From JABSSA01 sp039960995 (lineage in GTDB: Bacteria > Pseudomonadota > Alphaproteobacteria > Rhodobacterales > Rhodobacteraceae), in assembly GCA_039960995.1 (NCBI GenBank), contig JBDVKF010000072.1:37875-101874 (forward strand): DNA of 64,000 bases, given 5' to 3'. This document shows, in pieces, positions 43,229 to 51,756 of this stretch. Every line of letters begins with the position of its first letter. Position 1 is the first letter of the stretch. The notes under the pieces are model-generated. The model worked only from the letters and a program-made list of their open reading frames with translations. It made no database searches and was not told where the DNA came from. Position numbers and translations under genes: made by a program.

Positions 43229-44385
43229 TAGCGACGTTCTCCGACAGCAAGAGGGGTTGCAGGCGCAGTTGCGGGCACACGACCATAGGCGTGGGGCAGG
43301 CTGCATGTTTTCAGATGAGGCATCACGCGCTGCCCAAAATGTTGGGCTTCATCGAGATGCGGGTATCCGGAAAAGATAAAGGCGCGAATGCCCATCTTTT
43401 GATAGTCTTCGATCTTGGACAATACTTGATCTGCGGATCCGACCAAAGCCGCACCGCATCCTGAACGTGCGCGGCCTACACCCGTCCACAAATTAGGTTC
43501 AACATATCCAAATTGGTCAGCCAGTTCCCGTGCGCGGGCCTGATGCGACACACCAAGTGAAGTGGAATCCAATGCGCGTTCGCGGATCAATTGTCCGTAT
43601 TCATCATCCAATTTGGACGCAATGTAATCGGCATATTCACGCGCTTCTTGTTCGGTATCGCGCACAATCATGTGGACGCGCAGGCCGTAATCAAGTGTTC
43701 TGTTATATTTTTCAGCGACTTGATTGACATCCTTCATGCGCTGTTTGAGATTTTCAACCGGTTCGGGCCACATCAAATAGACGTCGCAATGCTGACCGCA
43801 CAATTCCAAAGCCGCCGGGCTGTAGCCACCAAAATAAAGCAGTGGCCCGCCATTTTGTTGGTAAGGCCGCACCGGGTCCGTTGTCAGACCCTTAAAGTTG
43901 TAGACATCACCTTCGAAATTGATCTCATCGCGACTCCAGGCCTGTTTGAGGATCTCAACCACTTCGCGTGATCTTTGGTATCGAAAATTACTGTCTGCCT
44001 TTTCACCCGGAAAGTCAGATGAAATGATATTCACCGTCAGACGGCCTTGCAGCATGTGGTCAAGTGTCGCCAAGGTGCGCGCGAGCATGATCGGCTGCAT
44101 TTCCCCGCATCGCACAGCGGCCAACAAGTTAATGTCTTTTGTGATGGGCGCACATCCCGCAACGAACGACAGCGTGTCTTGACCCACTTGATAAGAGGAC
44201 GGGCACAGAATGTTGCGAAACCCTTGCTTTTCGGCCTCTTTTACAATGTCGGAACAATGCGCCCAGCTGGACCGCAAGTTTCCGTCGGGCACGCCCAAGA
44301 ACTGATAGTCATCCGAACACAATGCCGAAAACCACGAAACCTCTGCGGCATCCAAGTCTGGCGAAGTGATGGGCACAACGGTCAT
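43228..44385 (-). CDS. SsuD-like flavin-dependent monooxygenase, SmoC-like
   Basis: 385 residues of the bacterial luciferase family, alkanesulfonate monooxygenase branch. SsuD-type blocks are PLLYFGGYSPAALEL, PNLWTGVGRARSGCGAALVG and FIFSGYPHLDEA. SsuD-like enzymes use reduced FMN and oxygen to oxidise a sulfonate to an aldehyde plus sulfite. The operon (aldo/keto reductase, flavin reductase, transporter) points to sulfoquinovose as the sulfonate. Other alkylsulfonates remain possible. It is the first gene of the minus-strand operon, 50 bases from an FNR-type box. Confidence 0.82.
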   Translation of the reverse strand: MTVVPITSPDLDAAEVSWFSALCSDDYQFLGVPDGNLRSSWAHCSDIVKEAEKQGFRNILCPSSYQVGQDTLSFVAGCAPITKDINLLAAVRCGEMQPIMLARTLATLDHMLQGRLTVNIISSDFPGEKADSNFRYQRSREVVEILKQAWSRDEINFEGDVYNFKGLTTDPVRPYQQNGGPLLYFGGYSPAALELCGQHCDVYLMWPEPVENLKQRMKDVNQVAEKYNRTLDYGLRVHMIVRDTEQEAREYADYIASKLDDEYGQLIRERALDSTSLGVSHQARARELADQFGYVEPNLWTGVGRARSGCGAALVGSADQVLSKIEDYQKMGIRAFIFSGYPHLDEAQHFGQRVMPHLKTCSLPHAYGRVPATAPATPLAVGERR

Positions 44386-44435
44386 GGGCTGGTCCTTCAG
44401 AAATTGATCGACTTTTCACTTGCGTAGCAGGCACT

Positions 44436-44449
44436 TTGATGTAGATCAA
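44436..44449. promoter_or_regulatory. FNR/FnrL-type box TTGATGTAGATCAA
   Basis: A perfect TTGAT-N4-ATCAA palindrome, the consensus of FNR/FnrL/Dnr regulators. Its centre is 57 bases upstream of the monooxygenase start, suitable for activation of that operon. It touches the annotated GTR-side start at 44449, which favours a later start for the GntR gene. Another ATCAA half-site follows at 44456-44460. Confidence 0.55.
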
Positions 44450-45189
44450 TGGTGTATCAATTTTCTTTTTCGAAAACACAGATGACATCGAAAACCGATC
44501 ATCAAAATCTGCCTATGTATGTTCAGATCACTGAACTGCTGATCAGAGATATTGGCGCAGGGCGTTTGATTGATGGGGAACGGCTGCAGCCCGAACGCGA
44601 GATGTCAATTCGATTGGGCGTGTCCGTCGGTACGTTACGCAAAGCGTTAAAAGAGCTAGAGGCCAAAGGGCTTTTGGAACGTGTGCAAGGGTCGGGGAAC
44701 TATATTCGCGCTGGCGACCAGAGTTCAGGCGTCTACGCAATGTTCCGTCTTGAGTTACACGAAGGCGGTGGGTTGCCGCGCGCGAAAACGTTAGATGTGG
44801 ATTTCGTTGAAAAACCTGCTGGCCTGCCCAAATTTGGCACCAGTGCGCACGGGTCCAGAGTGCGCCGCCTACGGTCGTTGAATGATACAATTATAGCGGT
44901 CGAGGAAATCTGGCTCGACGAATCGGCGGGACGAGTCGACAAAACTTCGGTTTCAGAATCGTTGTATCGTTACTATCAGCAGCAGCTCGGCTTTTGGATC
45001 AGCCGTGCAGAAGATCAAGTCAGTATCGGACAAGTGCCAAGTTGGTCGCCAAAGGAATTTACAAAACCTGTCGGTGATATCGTTGGCTTTATCGAACGCT
45101 TCAGTTGGTCTGATAAACCGCAAGCAGTGGAATTTTCGCGCACATGGTTCGATCCGGACAGGGCGCGTTACGTACAACGCCTGAGATGA
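44449..45189 (+). CDS. GntR-family regulator (UTRA type) of the sulfolytic operon
   Basis: 246 residues from ATG 44449, or 235 from ATG 44482. The winged helix (PMYVQITELLIRDIGAGRL, RLGVSVGTLRKALKELEAKGLLERVQGSG) is followed by a UTRA-like effector domain. The later start is more likely because the first ATG overlaps an FNR-type palindrome; neither has a strong binding site. It is divergent from the monooxygenase and 13 bases upstream of the Gfo/Idh/MocA gene. A GntR regulator (SmoD) holds the same place in sulfo-SMO clusters. Confidence 0.82.
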   Translation: MVYQFSFSKTQMTSKTDHQNLPMYVQITELLIRDIGAGRLIDGERLQPEREMSIRLGVSVGTLRKALKELEAKGLLERVQGSGNYIRAGDQSSGVYAMFRLELHEGGGLPRAKTLDVDFVEKPAGLPKFGTSAHGSRVRRLRSLNDTIIAVEEIWLDESAGRVDKTSVSESLYRYYQQQLGFWISRAEDQVSIGQVPSWSPKEFTKPVGDIVGFIERFSWSDKPQAVEFSRTWFDPDRARYVQRLR

Positions 45190-45202
45190 TGAAGGAAAAC
45201 AA

Positions 45203-46336
45203 GTGAGTAAGACGATCAATTACGGTATCATCGGGTGTGGCATGATGGGTCAAGAACACATTCGAAACATCGCCTTACTGGACAACGCGCAAGTCCGCGC
45301 GGTTTTTGAACCTGACGCTGACATGGCCTCGGAAGTATCGACGCTGGTTCCGGATGCACAGCTCGTATCGAGCTTGGAAGAGCTGCTGAACGTTCAAGAT
45401 TTGGATTGCCTGCTTATCGCTAGCCCAAACCACCTGCATGCAGACCAATTGCACGATATCGCGCGCATTCGACCCTTGCCGCTGTTGGTCGAAAAACCGC
45501 TGTTCACCGATCCAGATGATACTGATCGTATGTTGGCCCTGCGCGCGTCATACCCTGCGCCAATTTGGGTCGCGATGGAGTATCGTTATATGCCGCCCAT
45601 TGCCGCCTTTTTGGAAGCGTCGCAAAATGCGACGGGCGGGATTAAGATGCTAACCGTTCGTGAACACAGGTTTCCTTTCCTCAAGAAGGTTGGTGATTGG
45701 AACCGGTTCAACAAAAACACAGGCGGTACATTTGTCGAAAAATGCTGTCATTTCTTTGACTTGATGCGATTGGCGCTTGGGTCTGAACCCGTGCGCATTA
45801 TGGCATCCGGGGCGCAGAACGTGAACCATTTGGATGAAGAGTATGATGGCGAATCCTCAGACATTCTGGACAATGGCTATGTCATCGTTGATTTCGCCGA
45901 TGGGGCGCGTGCCATGCTTGAACTGTGCATGTTTGCAGAAGGTGCAAAATACCAAGAGGAAATTTCCGCAGTTGGACCCAACGGCAAGATCGAGGCGTTT
46001 GTTCCCGGTCCCGGTCGGTTCTGGCCCGAGCATCTGGGCGCTGCACCAACGCCACAGCTGATTGAGAGCCCGCGTTCACCCAAAGGTCCGATCACCCGCG
46101 AAATCCCCGTTGACCCAGAATTGTTAGAAGCCGGAGACCACAATGGATCGACCTTTTATCAACACCAACGGTTTTTGGAGCTTGTGCGCGGCGACATCGA
46201 AGAGCCTGAAGTTTCGGTATTCGATGGCTGGGCTGCGGTCGTTATGGGGCAGGCGGCCCATCATTCTGCTGTAACGGGTCAAGCGATTGACCTGCACTTT
46301 GATCTGGACGCGGTGCGTCCTCGTGCCTCAGCTTAA
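45203..46336 (+). CDS. Gfo/Idh/MocA family protein, candidate NAD-dependent sulfoquinovosidase
   Basis: 377 residues, starting at GTG with AAGGAA five bases upstream. The Rossmann motif is GIIGCGMMGQEH; LLVEKPLF is the family EKP motif, and TGGTFVEKCCHFFDLMR the substrate/catalytic helix with Lys and His. Most members are sugar dehydrogenases, but one branch (GH188, SqgA) cleaves sulfoquinovosides through transient oxidation at C3 and occurs in clusters lacking the GH31 sulfoquinovosidase, as here. That assignment is inference from context and size; an ordinary sugar dehydrogenase is the alternative. Confidence 0.65.
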   Translation: MSKTINYGIIGCGMMGQEHIRNIALLDNAQVRAVFEPDADMASEVSTLVPDAQLVSSLEELLNVQDLDCLLIASPNHLHADQLHDIARIRPLPLLVEKPLFTDPDDTDRMLALRASYPAPIWVAMEYRYMPPIAAFLEASQNATGGIKMLTVREHRFPFLKKVGDWNRFNKNTGGTFVEKCCHFFDLMRLALGSEPVRIMASGAQNVNHLDEEYDGESSDILDNGYVIVDFADGARAMLELCMFAEGAKYQEEISAVGPNGKIEAFVPGPGRFWPEHLGAAPTPQLIESPRSPKGPITREIPVDPELLEAGDHNGSTFYQHQRFLELVRGDIEEPEVSVFDGWAAVVMGQAAHHSAVTGQAIDLHFDLDAVRPRASA

Positions 46337-46393
46337 CGCACCCGGACTTTGGATTTGTGGTGTTGATCTGCTGAAACAGCCGCGTTAGGACAA

Positions 46394-46409
46394 ATGTGAG
46401 CGCTAACAT
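46394..46409. promoter_or_regulatory. LacI-type operator upstream of edd
   Basis: ATGTGAGCGCTAACAT is a near-perfect palindrome around AGCGCT, the typical shape of LacI-family sugar repressor sites. It lies 74 bases before the edd start. No lacI-type gene is in the window. Confidence 0.6.
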
Positions 46410-46482
46410 AACCTGTGTTTAACGATCCAGTGACCGATTTAGGTGGACGTTAGGCGCAATTCGACCAGCCCGGAGGCCAGTC

Positions 46483-48288
46483 ATGAATCTTACGATCAAA
46501 TCTGTCACCGATCGCATTATCGAACGGTCCAGAGCCAGTCGCGAAACTTATATGAAACGCTGTAAAGCCGCCATTGAAAAAGGACCGGCCCGCGCGCATC
46601 TGACCTGTGGAAACATTGCGCATGTCACAGCGGCAAGCGGTGATGACAAACTGCCAATCGCCCAAGAGCGGGGTGGCAATATTGGGATCATTACAGCCTT
46701 CAACGATATGCTGTCGGCGCATCAACCGTTCGAAACCTATCCCGAGTTGATCAAACAGGCCGCTCGTAACGTCGGTGGAACAGCACAGGTAGCCGGTGGC
46801 GTGCCCGCGATGTGTGATGGCGTGACCCAAGGCCAACCCGGCATGGAACTTTCTTTGTTCTCACGCGACGTGATCGCATTGGCGGCAGGGGTCGGGCTAA
46901 GCCACAACTGCTATGACGCGACCATTTTTCTGGGCGTGTGCGACAAGATCGTTCCGGGCCTTGTCATGGCTGCTGCGACTTTCGGGCATTTGCCTGCGAT
47001 TTTTGCCCCCGCAGGCCCAATGATCAGCGGTCTGCCAAATGATGAAAAGGCCAAGGTCAGACAGCAATTCGCCTCAGGTGAAGTTGGCCGCAAGGAACTG
47101 TTACGCGCGGAAATGGCATCTTATCATGGCCCAGGCACATGTACGTTTTATGGGACCGCCAATTCCAACCAGATGCTGATGGAATTTATGGGGCTCCATT
47201 TGCCCGGGTCTAGTTTTGTGAACCCAAACACACCGTTACGAGACGCGCTTACCGCAGAAGCGGCCCATCGCGCTTTGGCGATATCGGCATTGGGCAACGA
47301 ATTCACTCCAACATGTGACGTTTTGGACGAACGCGCATTTGTGAATGGGATCGTTGGTCTGAACGCAACGGGGGGGTCTACAAATCTGGTTTTACATTTG
47401 GTCGCAATGGCGCGGTCCGCTGGTGTTTTGATCGATGTTGAAGACATGGCAGAAATTTCATCCGCTGTTCCCTTGTTGGCGCGGGTCTATCCAAATGGCT
47501 TGGCAGACGTGAACCATTTTCACGCAGCGGGCGGAATGGGTTTTACCATACGCCAATTGTTGGAAGGAGGCCTGTTGCATGGAGATGTGAAAACCGTCGC
47601 AGGTCAGGGGCTGGATCACTATACCAAAGAACCGAAACTGGACGACGGAAAACTGGTTTGGCGCGAGGGTGCATCCGAAAGTGGCAACGACAAGATTTTA
47701 AAAACTGTTCCCGATCCCTTCCAAAAAACCGGCGGTCTTGCATTGCTGAAAGGTAATTTGGGACGCGCAGTCATCAAAGTGTCAGCCGTCAAACCCGAAA
47801 ATCGTGTTGTCGAAGCGCCAGTGCGTGTGTTTCACACACAACAAGATGTCAAAGCAGCCTTCAGAGCAGGTGAATTGAATAGCGACGTCATCGTTGTTGT
47901 TCGCTTTCAAGGCCCCAAAGCCAATGGAATGCCCGAACTGCATTCATTGACGCCCGCGCTCAGCGTTCTTCAAGATAAAGGGTTCAAAGTCGCATTGGTG
48001 ACGGATGGCCGCATGTCTGGCGCGTCTGGCAAAGTGCCATCCGCAATCCATCTGTCGCCAGAAGCCGCAGCGGGTGGCGACATCGCCAAAGTGATGGACG
48101 GCGACCTAGCACGAGTTGATGCGGAAAAGGGAACGTTAGAATTGCTTGTGGATGCTCAAGAGTTCGCAGCCCGAGCCCTCGCTGAAGCCGATTTGTCGAC
48201 CAACGAATGGGGCATTGGACGGGAAATGTTTGCTTCCTTCCGCGCATTGGTCGGGGCCTCGGACACAGGCGCTGCGGTGATCAATTGA
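46483..48288 (+). CDS. edd: 6-phosphogluconate dehydratase
   Basis: 601 residues, the usual length for Edd. The iron-sulfur cysteines lie in GGVPAMCDGVTQGQPGM and in SHNCYDA, and VTDGRMSGASGKVPSAIH near the end separates Edd from generic IlvD proteins. It makes 2-keto-3-deoxy-6-phosphogluconate in the Entner-Doudoroff route, the path by which glucose released from sulfoquinovose would be used. The eda aldolase is not adjacent. Confidence 0.93.
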   Translation: MNLTIKSVTDRIIERSRASRETYMKRCKAAIEKGPARAHLTCGNIAHVTAASGDDKLPIAQERGGNIGIITAFNDMLSAHQPFETYPELIKQAARNVGGTAQVAGGVPAMCDGVTQGQPGMELSLFSRDVIALAAGVGLSHNCYDATIFLGVCDKIVPGLVMAAATFGHLPAIFAPAGPMISGLPNDEKAKVRQQFASGEVGRKELLRAEMASYHGPGTCTFYGTANSNQMLMEFMGLHLPGSSFVNPNTPLRDALTAEAAHRALAISALGNEFTPTCDVLDERAFVNGIVGLNATGGSTNLVLHLVAMARSAGVLIDVEDMAEISSAVPLLARVYPNGLADVNHFHAAGGMGFTIRQLLEGGLLHGDVKTVAGQGLDHYTKEPKLDDGKLVWREGASESGNDKILKTVPDPFQKTGGLALLKGNLGRAVIKVSAVKPENRVVEAPVRVFHTQQDVKAAFRAGELNSDVIVVVRFQGPKANGMPELHSLTPALSVLQDKGFKVALVTDGRMSGASGKVPSAIHLSPEAAAGGDIAKVMDGDLARVDAEKGTLELLVDAQEFAARALAEADLSTNEWGIGREMFASFRALVGASDTGAAVIN

Positions 48289-48723
48289 GATATCAAGCAT
48301 AGCGTGCGCAGCGAGTTGACAGGACATTGCGCACCGCACCGTTTTACAAATTGACTGAGAAAGCCGTTTTTTGTGCTCCGTTGGTTCAAACAGCGGCTTT
48401 CCCTTGAACTGGGAGCGGGATCCTTATCTATCAACAATAGCTTTTGCATTGATGCCCATTGAATAAAACCTGTTTTTCTCCACCAAAAAATGCGTTGTCT
48501 TGATGACAAGAAACGTATGGAACATGACCGACGGATCCGCGACGAACAAAAAACTTGGGTCAATCAATTGCTGATTAATCAGACGTTCATTCGACTTGCT
48601 CAAAGTGCCAATGAAGCACGGCCCAAGGATCAAGGTAATAGTGAACGCCGATCAAATTCAATCAATCGGGATGATTTACCCTCTGGCATTCGCTGGTAGG
48701 GAAACGAACCAAGCCCAGAATGG
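48289..48723. other. intergenic region between edd and the cheB fragment
   Basis: About 435 bases. A possible weak hairpin, GAAAGCCG (48359-48366) with CGGCTTTC (48394-48401), lies after edd. Two short open frames overlap here on opposite strands (48424-48633 minus, 48490-48699 plus); neither matches a family I know. They may be debris of the broken chemotaxis locus. Confidence 0.4.
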
Positions 48724-49002
48724 GTGTCGGTCGCAGGTGGCACCTTGAAAACCCGCGCACGTGTAGTGGTCATTGATGACTCGTTGACCATGCGCAAATG
48801 GTTGATCGCCATATTGAATTCGGATCGCCGTCTTCATGTTGTCGGTGAAGCCGGTGATGCATTGGAGGCCCGGGAAATCATCAAAAAGACGTCTCCTGAT
48901 GTCATCACTCTGGACATCGAGATGCCGCGCATGAACGGTTTAGAATTCTTGAATCGTGTTATGCGACTGAGGCCCATGCCCGTTGTAATGATATCAAGCA
49001 AA
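48724..49002 (+). pseudogene. cheB: cheB 5' fragment: receiver domain cut off after ~91 residues
   Basis: RARVVVIDDSLTMRKWL, the phospho-acceptor Asp64 in VITLDIEMPRMNGLEF and RLRPMPVVMIS are unmistakable CheB receiver sequence. After residue ~91 the similarity stops; from there the plus strand reads through antisense of cheA. The frame remains open to 49443 by chance. The receiver's last helix, linker and the whole methylesterase domain are missing. A GTG at 48724 is the likely original start. Confidence 0.75.
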
Positions 49003-49817
49003 ACAAGAAAAGGGTCAGGCATGTCATCTAGTGGCGGCAGTTCCAAAACACCCGAAATCTGTTCGATGTTTAAGCTGCAAAGCCCTTCAACAAATTCAAA
49101 TATGGATAGAACTTCGTCCTTTTCGACTTCACTCGTGAGACTAATAGTCCAAGACAAGTACGGCGTTTCGGCGGACAAGGACCCGAGGTCCGGCAACTTT
49201 TCTGTGTTGCAAACAATGTCGCAGGGACCGAGTTCTTGGAGAGCTCTCAGGATCAGGAACGGTTCATTTCCTGTGTCAAATAGCTCAGCTTCGGGCGCAA
49301 AGGATATCGTGAAGCCCGGTTGTGGGAGGTCAGCGTCCATTTCAATGTCATCGCCACCCAGGTCAAGATCCAATGCCAACCCCATGGGTTGGAACTCGAT
49401 ATCCTCTTCTGCTTCCTCTTCTTCCTCTTCAGCACCGAGATAGGCGTTCAATTCTGCAATCAACGCTTCGCCTTCGGCGACAGGAACCTCACCGTCGTCA
49501 CGAGACACGCGAACCAAATCTGACAGGTGGTCTGCGGCTCTGAAAAAGACCTTCATTAGGTCGGGATCAATAGACTGTGTCCCGCTTCTTATCGCGTCCA
49601 TGACGGTTTCATAACGGTGTGCAAACCGAACAAGGCCTTCTAACCCGAATGCACCTGCACCGCCTTTGATAGAATGTACCGCACGGAAGACAACATTGAT
49701 TGTTTCGATATCACTATCGCCGGAATCCAGCTCTTCCAAGCCGTCCTGCATTGCCTCTAACAATTCTTCACATTCGATGAAAAACGAAGCTTTGATTTCT
49801 GCCATTGGGTCCGACAT
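48994..49817 (-). pseudogene. cheA: cheA 5' fragment: Hpt and following domain only
   Basis: The minus-strand frame begins SDPMAEIKASFFIECEELLEAM and carries the phosphotransfer site His48 in VHSIKGGAGAFG, then an acidic linker (EEEEEEAEED) and a P2-like domain. CheA homology ends near DMPDPFLVL; beyond this the frame continues to 48834 only in antisense of cheB. Dimerisation, ATPase and CheW-like domains are all absent (normal CheA is about 650-750 residues). It follows cheY by nine bases. Confidence 0.78.
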
Positions 49818-49826
49818 GATGAGCTC

Positions 49827-50192
49827 CTATCCCGCAACCATCTGAAGTGCTTTGATCAGCTTAGCGGGGTCAAAGGGCTTAACGATCCAACCTGTCGCAC
49901 CTGCTTCTCTGGCCCGTGCTTTCAATTCAGGGGCGGCCTCGGTGGTCAGAACCAGAATTGGAGTGATGCGGTGTATGTTTTGTTCACGTACGGCGTCGAT
50001 GAACCCAAACCCATCCATGCGAGGCATGTTGATATCGGTAATGATGACATCAGGTGCCAAACCACCCAAAACTTCTACGCCATGAATACCATCATCTGCG
50101 GTGTGAACTTTGAAACCCGCAGGTTCCAACGCCAATCGGATCATATCACGCATTGTACGGCTGTCATCGACGGCCAAAACTTCAAGGCTCAT
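49827..50192 (-). CDS. cheY: CheY-type response regulator
   Basis: 121 residues, a single receiver domain. Acidic Asp9/Asp10, the phospho-acceptor Asp53 in ITDINMPRMDGFGF, Thr in VLTTEA and Lys in WIVKPFDPAKL are all in place. It overlaps the STAS gene by four bases and precedes the truncated cheA, so it may be intact but without its kinase. Confidence 0.88.
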   Translation of the reverse strand: MSLEVLAVDDSRTMRDMIRLALEPAGFKVHTADDGIHGVEVLGGLAPDVIITDINMPRMDGFGFIDAVREQNIHRITPILVLTTEAAPELKARAREAGATGWIVKPFDPAKLIKALQMVAG

Positions 50193-50467
50193 CTCGCGCC
50201 CTCCATTACTGCCTCTTTCGTCAGGCCGAGAGACGCAAGTTGTTGGTCAACGCGTTCGGATACATTGCCCAAGGATACTTGTCCGCCAGCGTCTTGTGCA
50301 GCGCGGGACGCCGCAATCAGAACCTGAACACACAGAGCACCCATATGGGTCACTTCTTCCGCATCAAACTCGATACCTGCGCTCAGGTCTTTGTCCGCGA
50401 GTTCCTGTACAAGCTGCTGGGCAGCGGACAAATCCAAGCGCGCAGGGAGTTTCATATTTTCAGCCAA
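50189..50467 (-). CDS. STAS-domain protein of the chemotaxis locus
   Basis: 92 residues with the anti-sigma-factor-antagonist fold: ARLDLSAAQQLVQEL and FDAEEVTHMGALCVQVLIAA. The usual phosphorylated Ser after D/T-S is replaced by His-Met in VTHMGA. Small STAS proteins often open roseobacter chemotaxis operons ahead of cheY and cheA, as here. Confidence 0.75.
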   Translation of the reverse strand: MAENMKLPARLDLSAAQQLVQELADKDLSAGIEFDAEEVTHMGALCVQVLIAASRAAQDAGGQVSLGNVSERVDQQLASLGLTKEAVMEGAR

Positions 50468-50630
50468 TGAATAGACCTCCGACTGGTGCAGCGCGATTGT
50501 GCATACAGGCCTCCTTTAGTTGCGACGTCTCGGAGGTGTAGCGGACGGTCTGTTAAGACACAGTTACTGACCGCGGAGGTATTTTGGAAAATTCATGTCA
50601 TCTCGGACAACCCGGTGCATCAGACACAAA

Positions 50631-50658
50631 AAAGCCCGCAGAAAACGCGGGCCTTTTT
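50631..50658 (-). terminator. terminator after the pterin methyltransferase gene
   Basis: On the minus strand GCCCGC (50652-50647) pairs with GCGGGC (50639-50634) around a seven-base loop and runs into a T-tract. An A-run on the other side makes it usable in both directions. Confidence 0.9.
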
Positions 50659-50677
50659 CGATCGATTTAAGTTCTCC

Positions 50678-51742
50678 TTAGGCGCGCCGGCGCCGCCCTC
50701 CGGAACGTCCTCCACGCCCACGTCCACCACCTTCGCCGGCTTGTCCTGCAGGCTTATTGGTTCTGATCCACTCACTTCCATGCGGATCATTATTGGTCAA
50801 AAGATTGGCCGCGCGAATGGCTTCCATTTCTTTCCCAGCACGTGGTTTTGTCGATCCAAGTCCAAACAATTGTACGAATGTTTCGTCATTCATTCCTTCT
50901 GGGAGAACTACACCTGCCGCCTCGACTTCTGCACGTTTCTCGGCAACCTTCTTCGGTCCAACCGGAAGAGCAATGGGATTCATGATGGCGGACGTCATGC
51001 CAGCAGTCATCGCCATTGGCAGAAAGGCGTTATTGATTCCATGCCGATTGGGCAATCCAAAAGACACATTGGATGCGCCACAGGTCGTATTGACCCCAAG
51101 TTCTTCGCGCAGTTTACGGACAAGCGCGAAAACCTGTTGCCCGGCTGTTGCCATTGCACCAATCGGCATGACCAGCGGATCAACGACAATATCATGAGCA
51201 GGGATACCGTAATCAGCCGCCCGTTCGACAATACGCTTTGCTACAGCAAACCGCACTTCGGGATCTTCGGAGATACCTGTGTCGTCGTTAGAAATAGCCA
51301 CAACAGGCACGTTAAACTTTTTGACCAGCGGCAGAATTATCTCGAGGCGTTCTTCTTCGCCTGTCACCGAGTTTAGCAATGGGCGACCTTCACAGGCCTC
51401 AAGACCCGCTTCCAAAGCGCCGGGCACTGAGCTGTCGATACACAAAGGCACATCCACCAAACCCTGCACGAGTTCGATCATTTTGCGCATCAAGGGCGGT
51501 TCGGTTTGGTTTGGATCTGGGTTGGTGTTGTAAACGACCCCGGCATTGACATCCAGAATGTTAGCGCCGGCGGCGACCTGGGCCAATGCGTCTCTTTCAA
51601 CTGTCGAAAAATCTCCGGCTTCCAGTTGGGCTGCAAGTATCTTGCGTCCCGTGGGATTGATACGTTCCCCGATGACGCAAAACGGCTGATCAAAGCCAAT
51701 GATTGCAGTTTTCGTTTTCGATTCGACGATCGTTTGCGTCAT
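50678..51742 (-). CDS. methyltetrahydrofolate-dependent methyltransferase, pterin-binding (MtgA/MetH-like)
   Basis: 354 residues. The pterin-binding barrel is shown by FCVIGERINPTGRK, ANILDVNAG and NDDTGISEDPEVR, followed by GASNVSFGLPNR. It would move a methyl group between a corrinoid protein and tetrahydrofolate. The last ~25 residues are an odd Gly/Arg-rich tail. Its upstream neighbour is metF, 14 bases away, so the pair links a methyl donor to the folate pool. Confidence 0.85.
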   Translation of the reverse strand: MTQTIVESKTKTAIIGFDQPFCVIGERINPTGRKILAAQLEAGDFSTVERDALAQVAAGANILDVNAGVVYNTNPDPNQTEPPLMRKMIELVQGLVDVPLCIDSSVPGALEAGLEACEGRPLLNSVTGEEERLEIILPLVKKFNVPVVAISNDDTGISEDPEVRFAVAKRIVERAADYGIPAHDIVVDPLVMPIGAMATAGQQVFALVRKLREELGVNTTCGASNVSFGLPNRHGINNAFLPMAMTAGMTSAIMNPIALPVGPKKVAEKRAEVEAAGVVLPEGMNDETFVQLFGLGSTKPRAGKEMEAIRAANLLTNNDPHGSEWIRTNKPAGQAGEGGGRGRGGRSGGRRRRA

Positions 51743-51756
51743 TCTTTGATGTCCCT

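Noticed and set aside
48724..49443. A 239-residue hybrid response regulator on the plus strand
   Set aside because: Only the first ~91 residues are CheB. The remainder is Ser-rich antisense of cheA with no domain.
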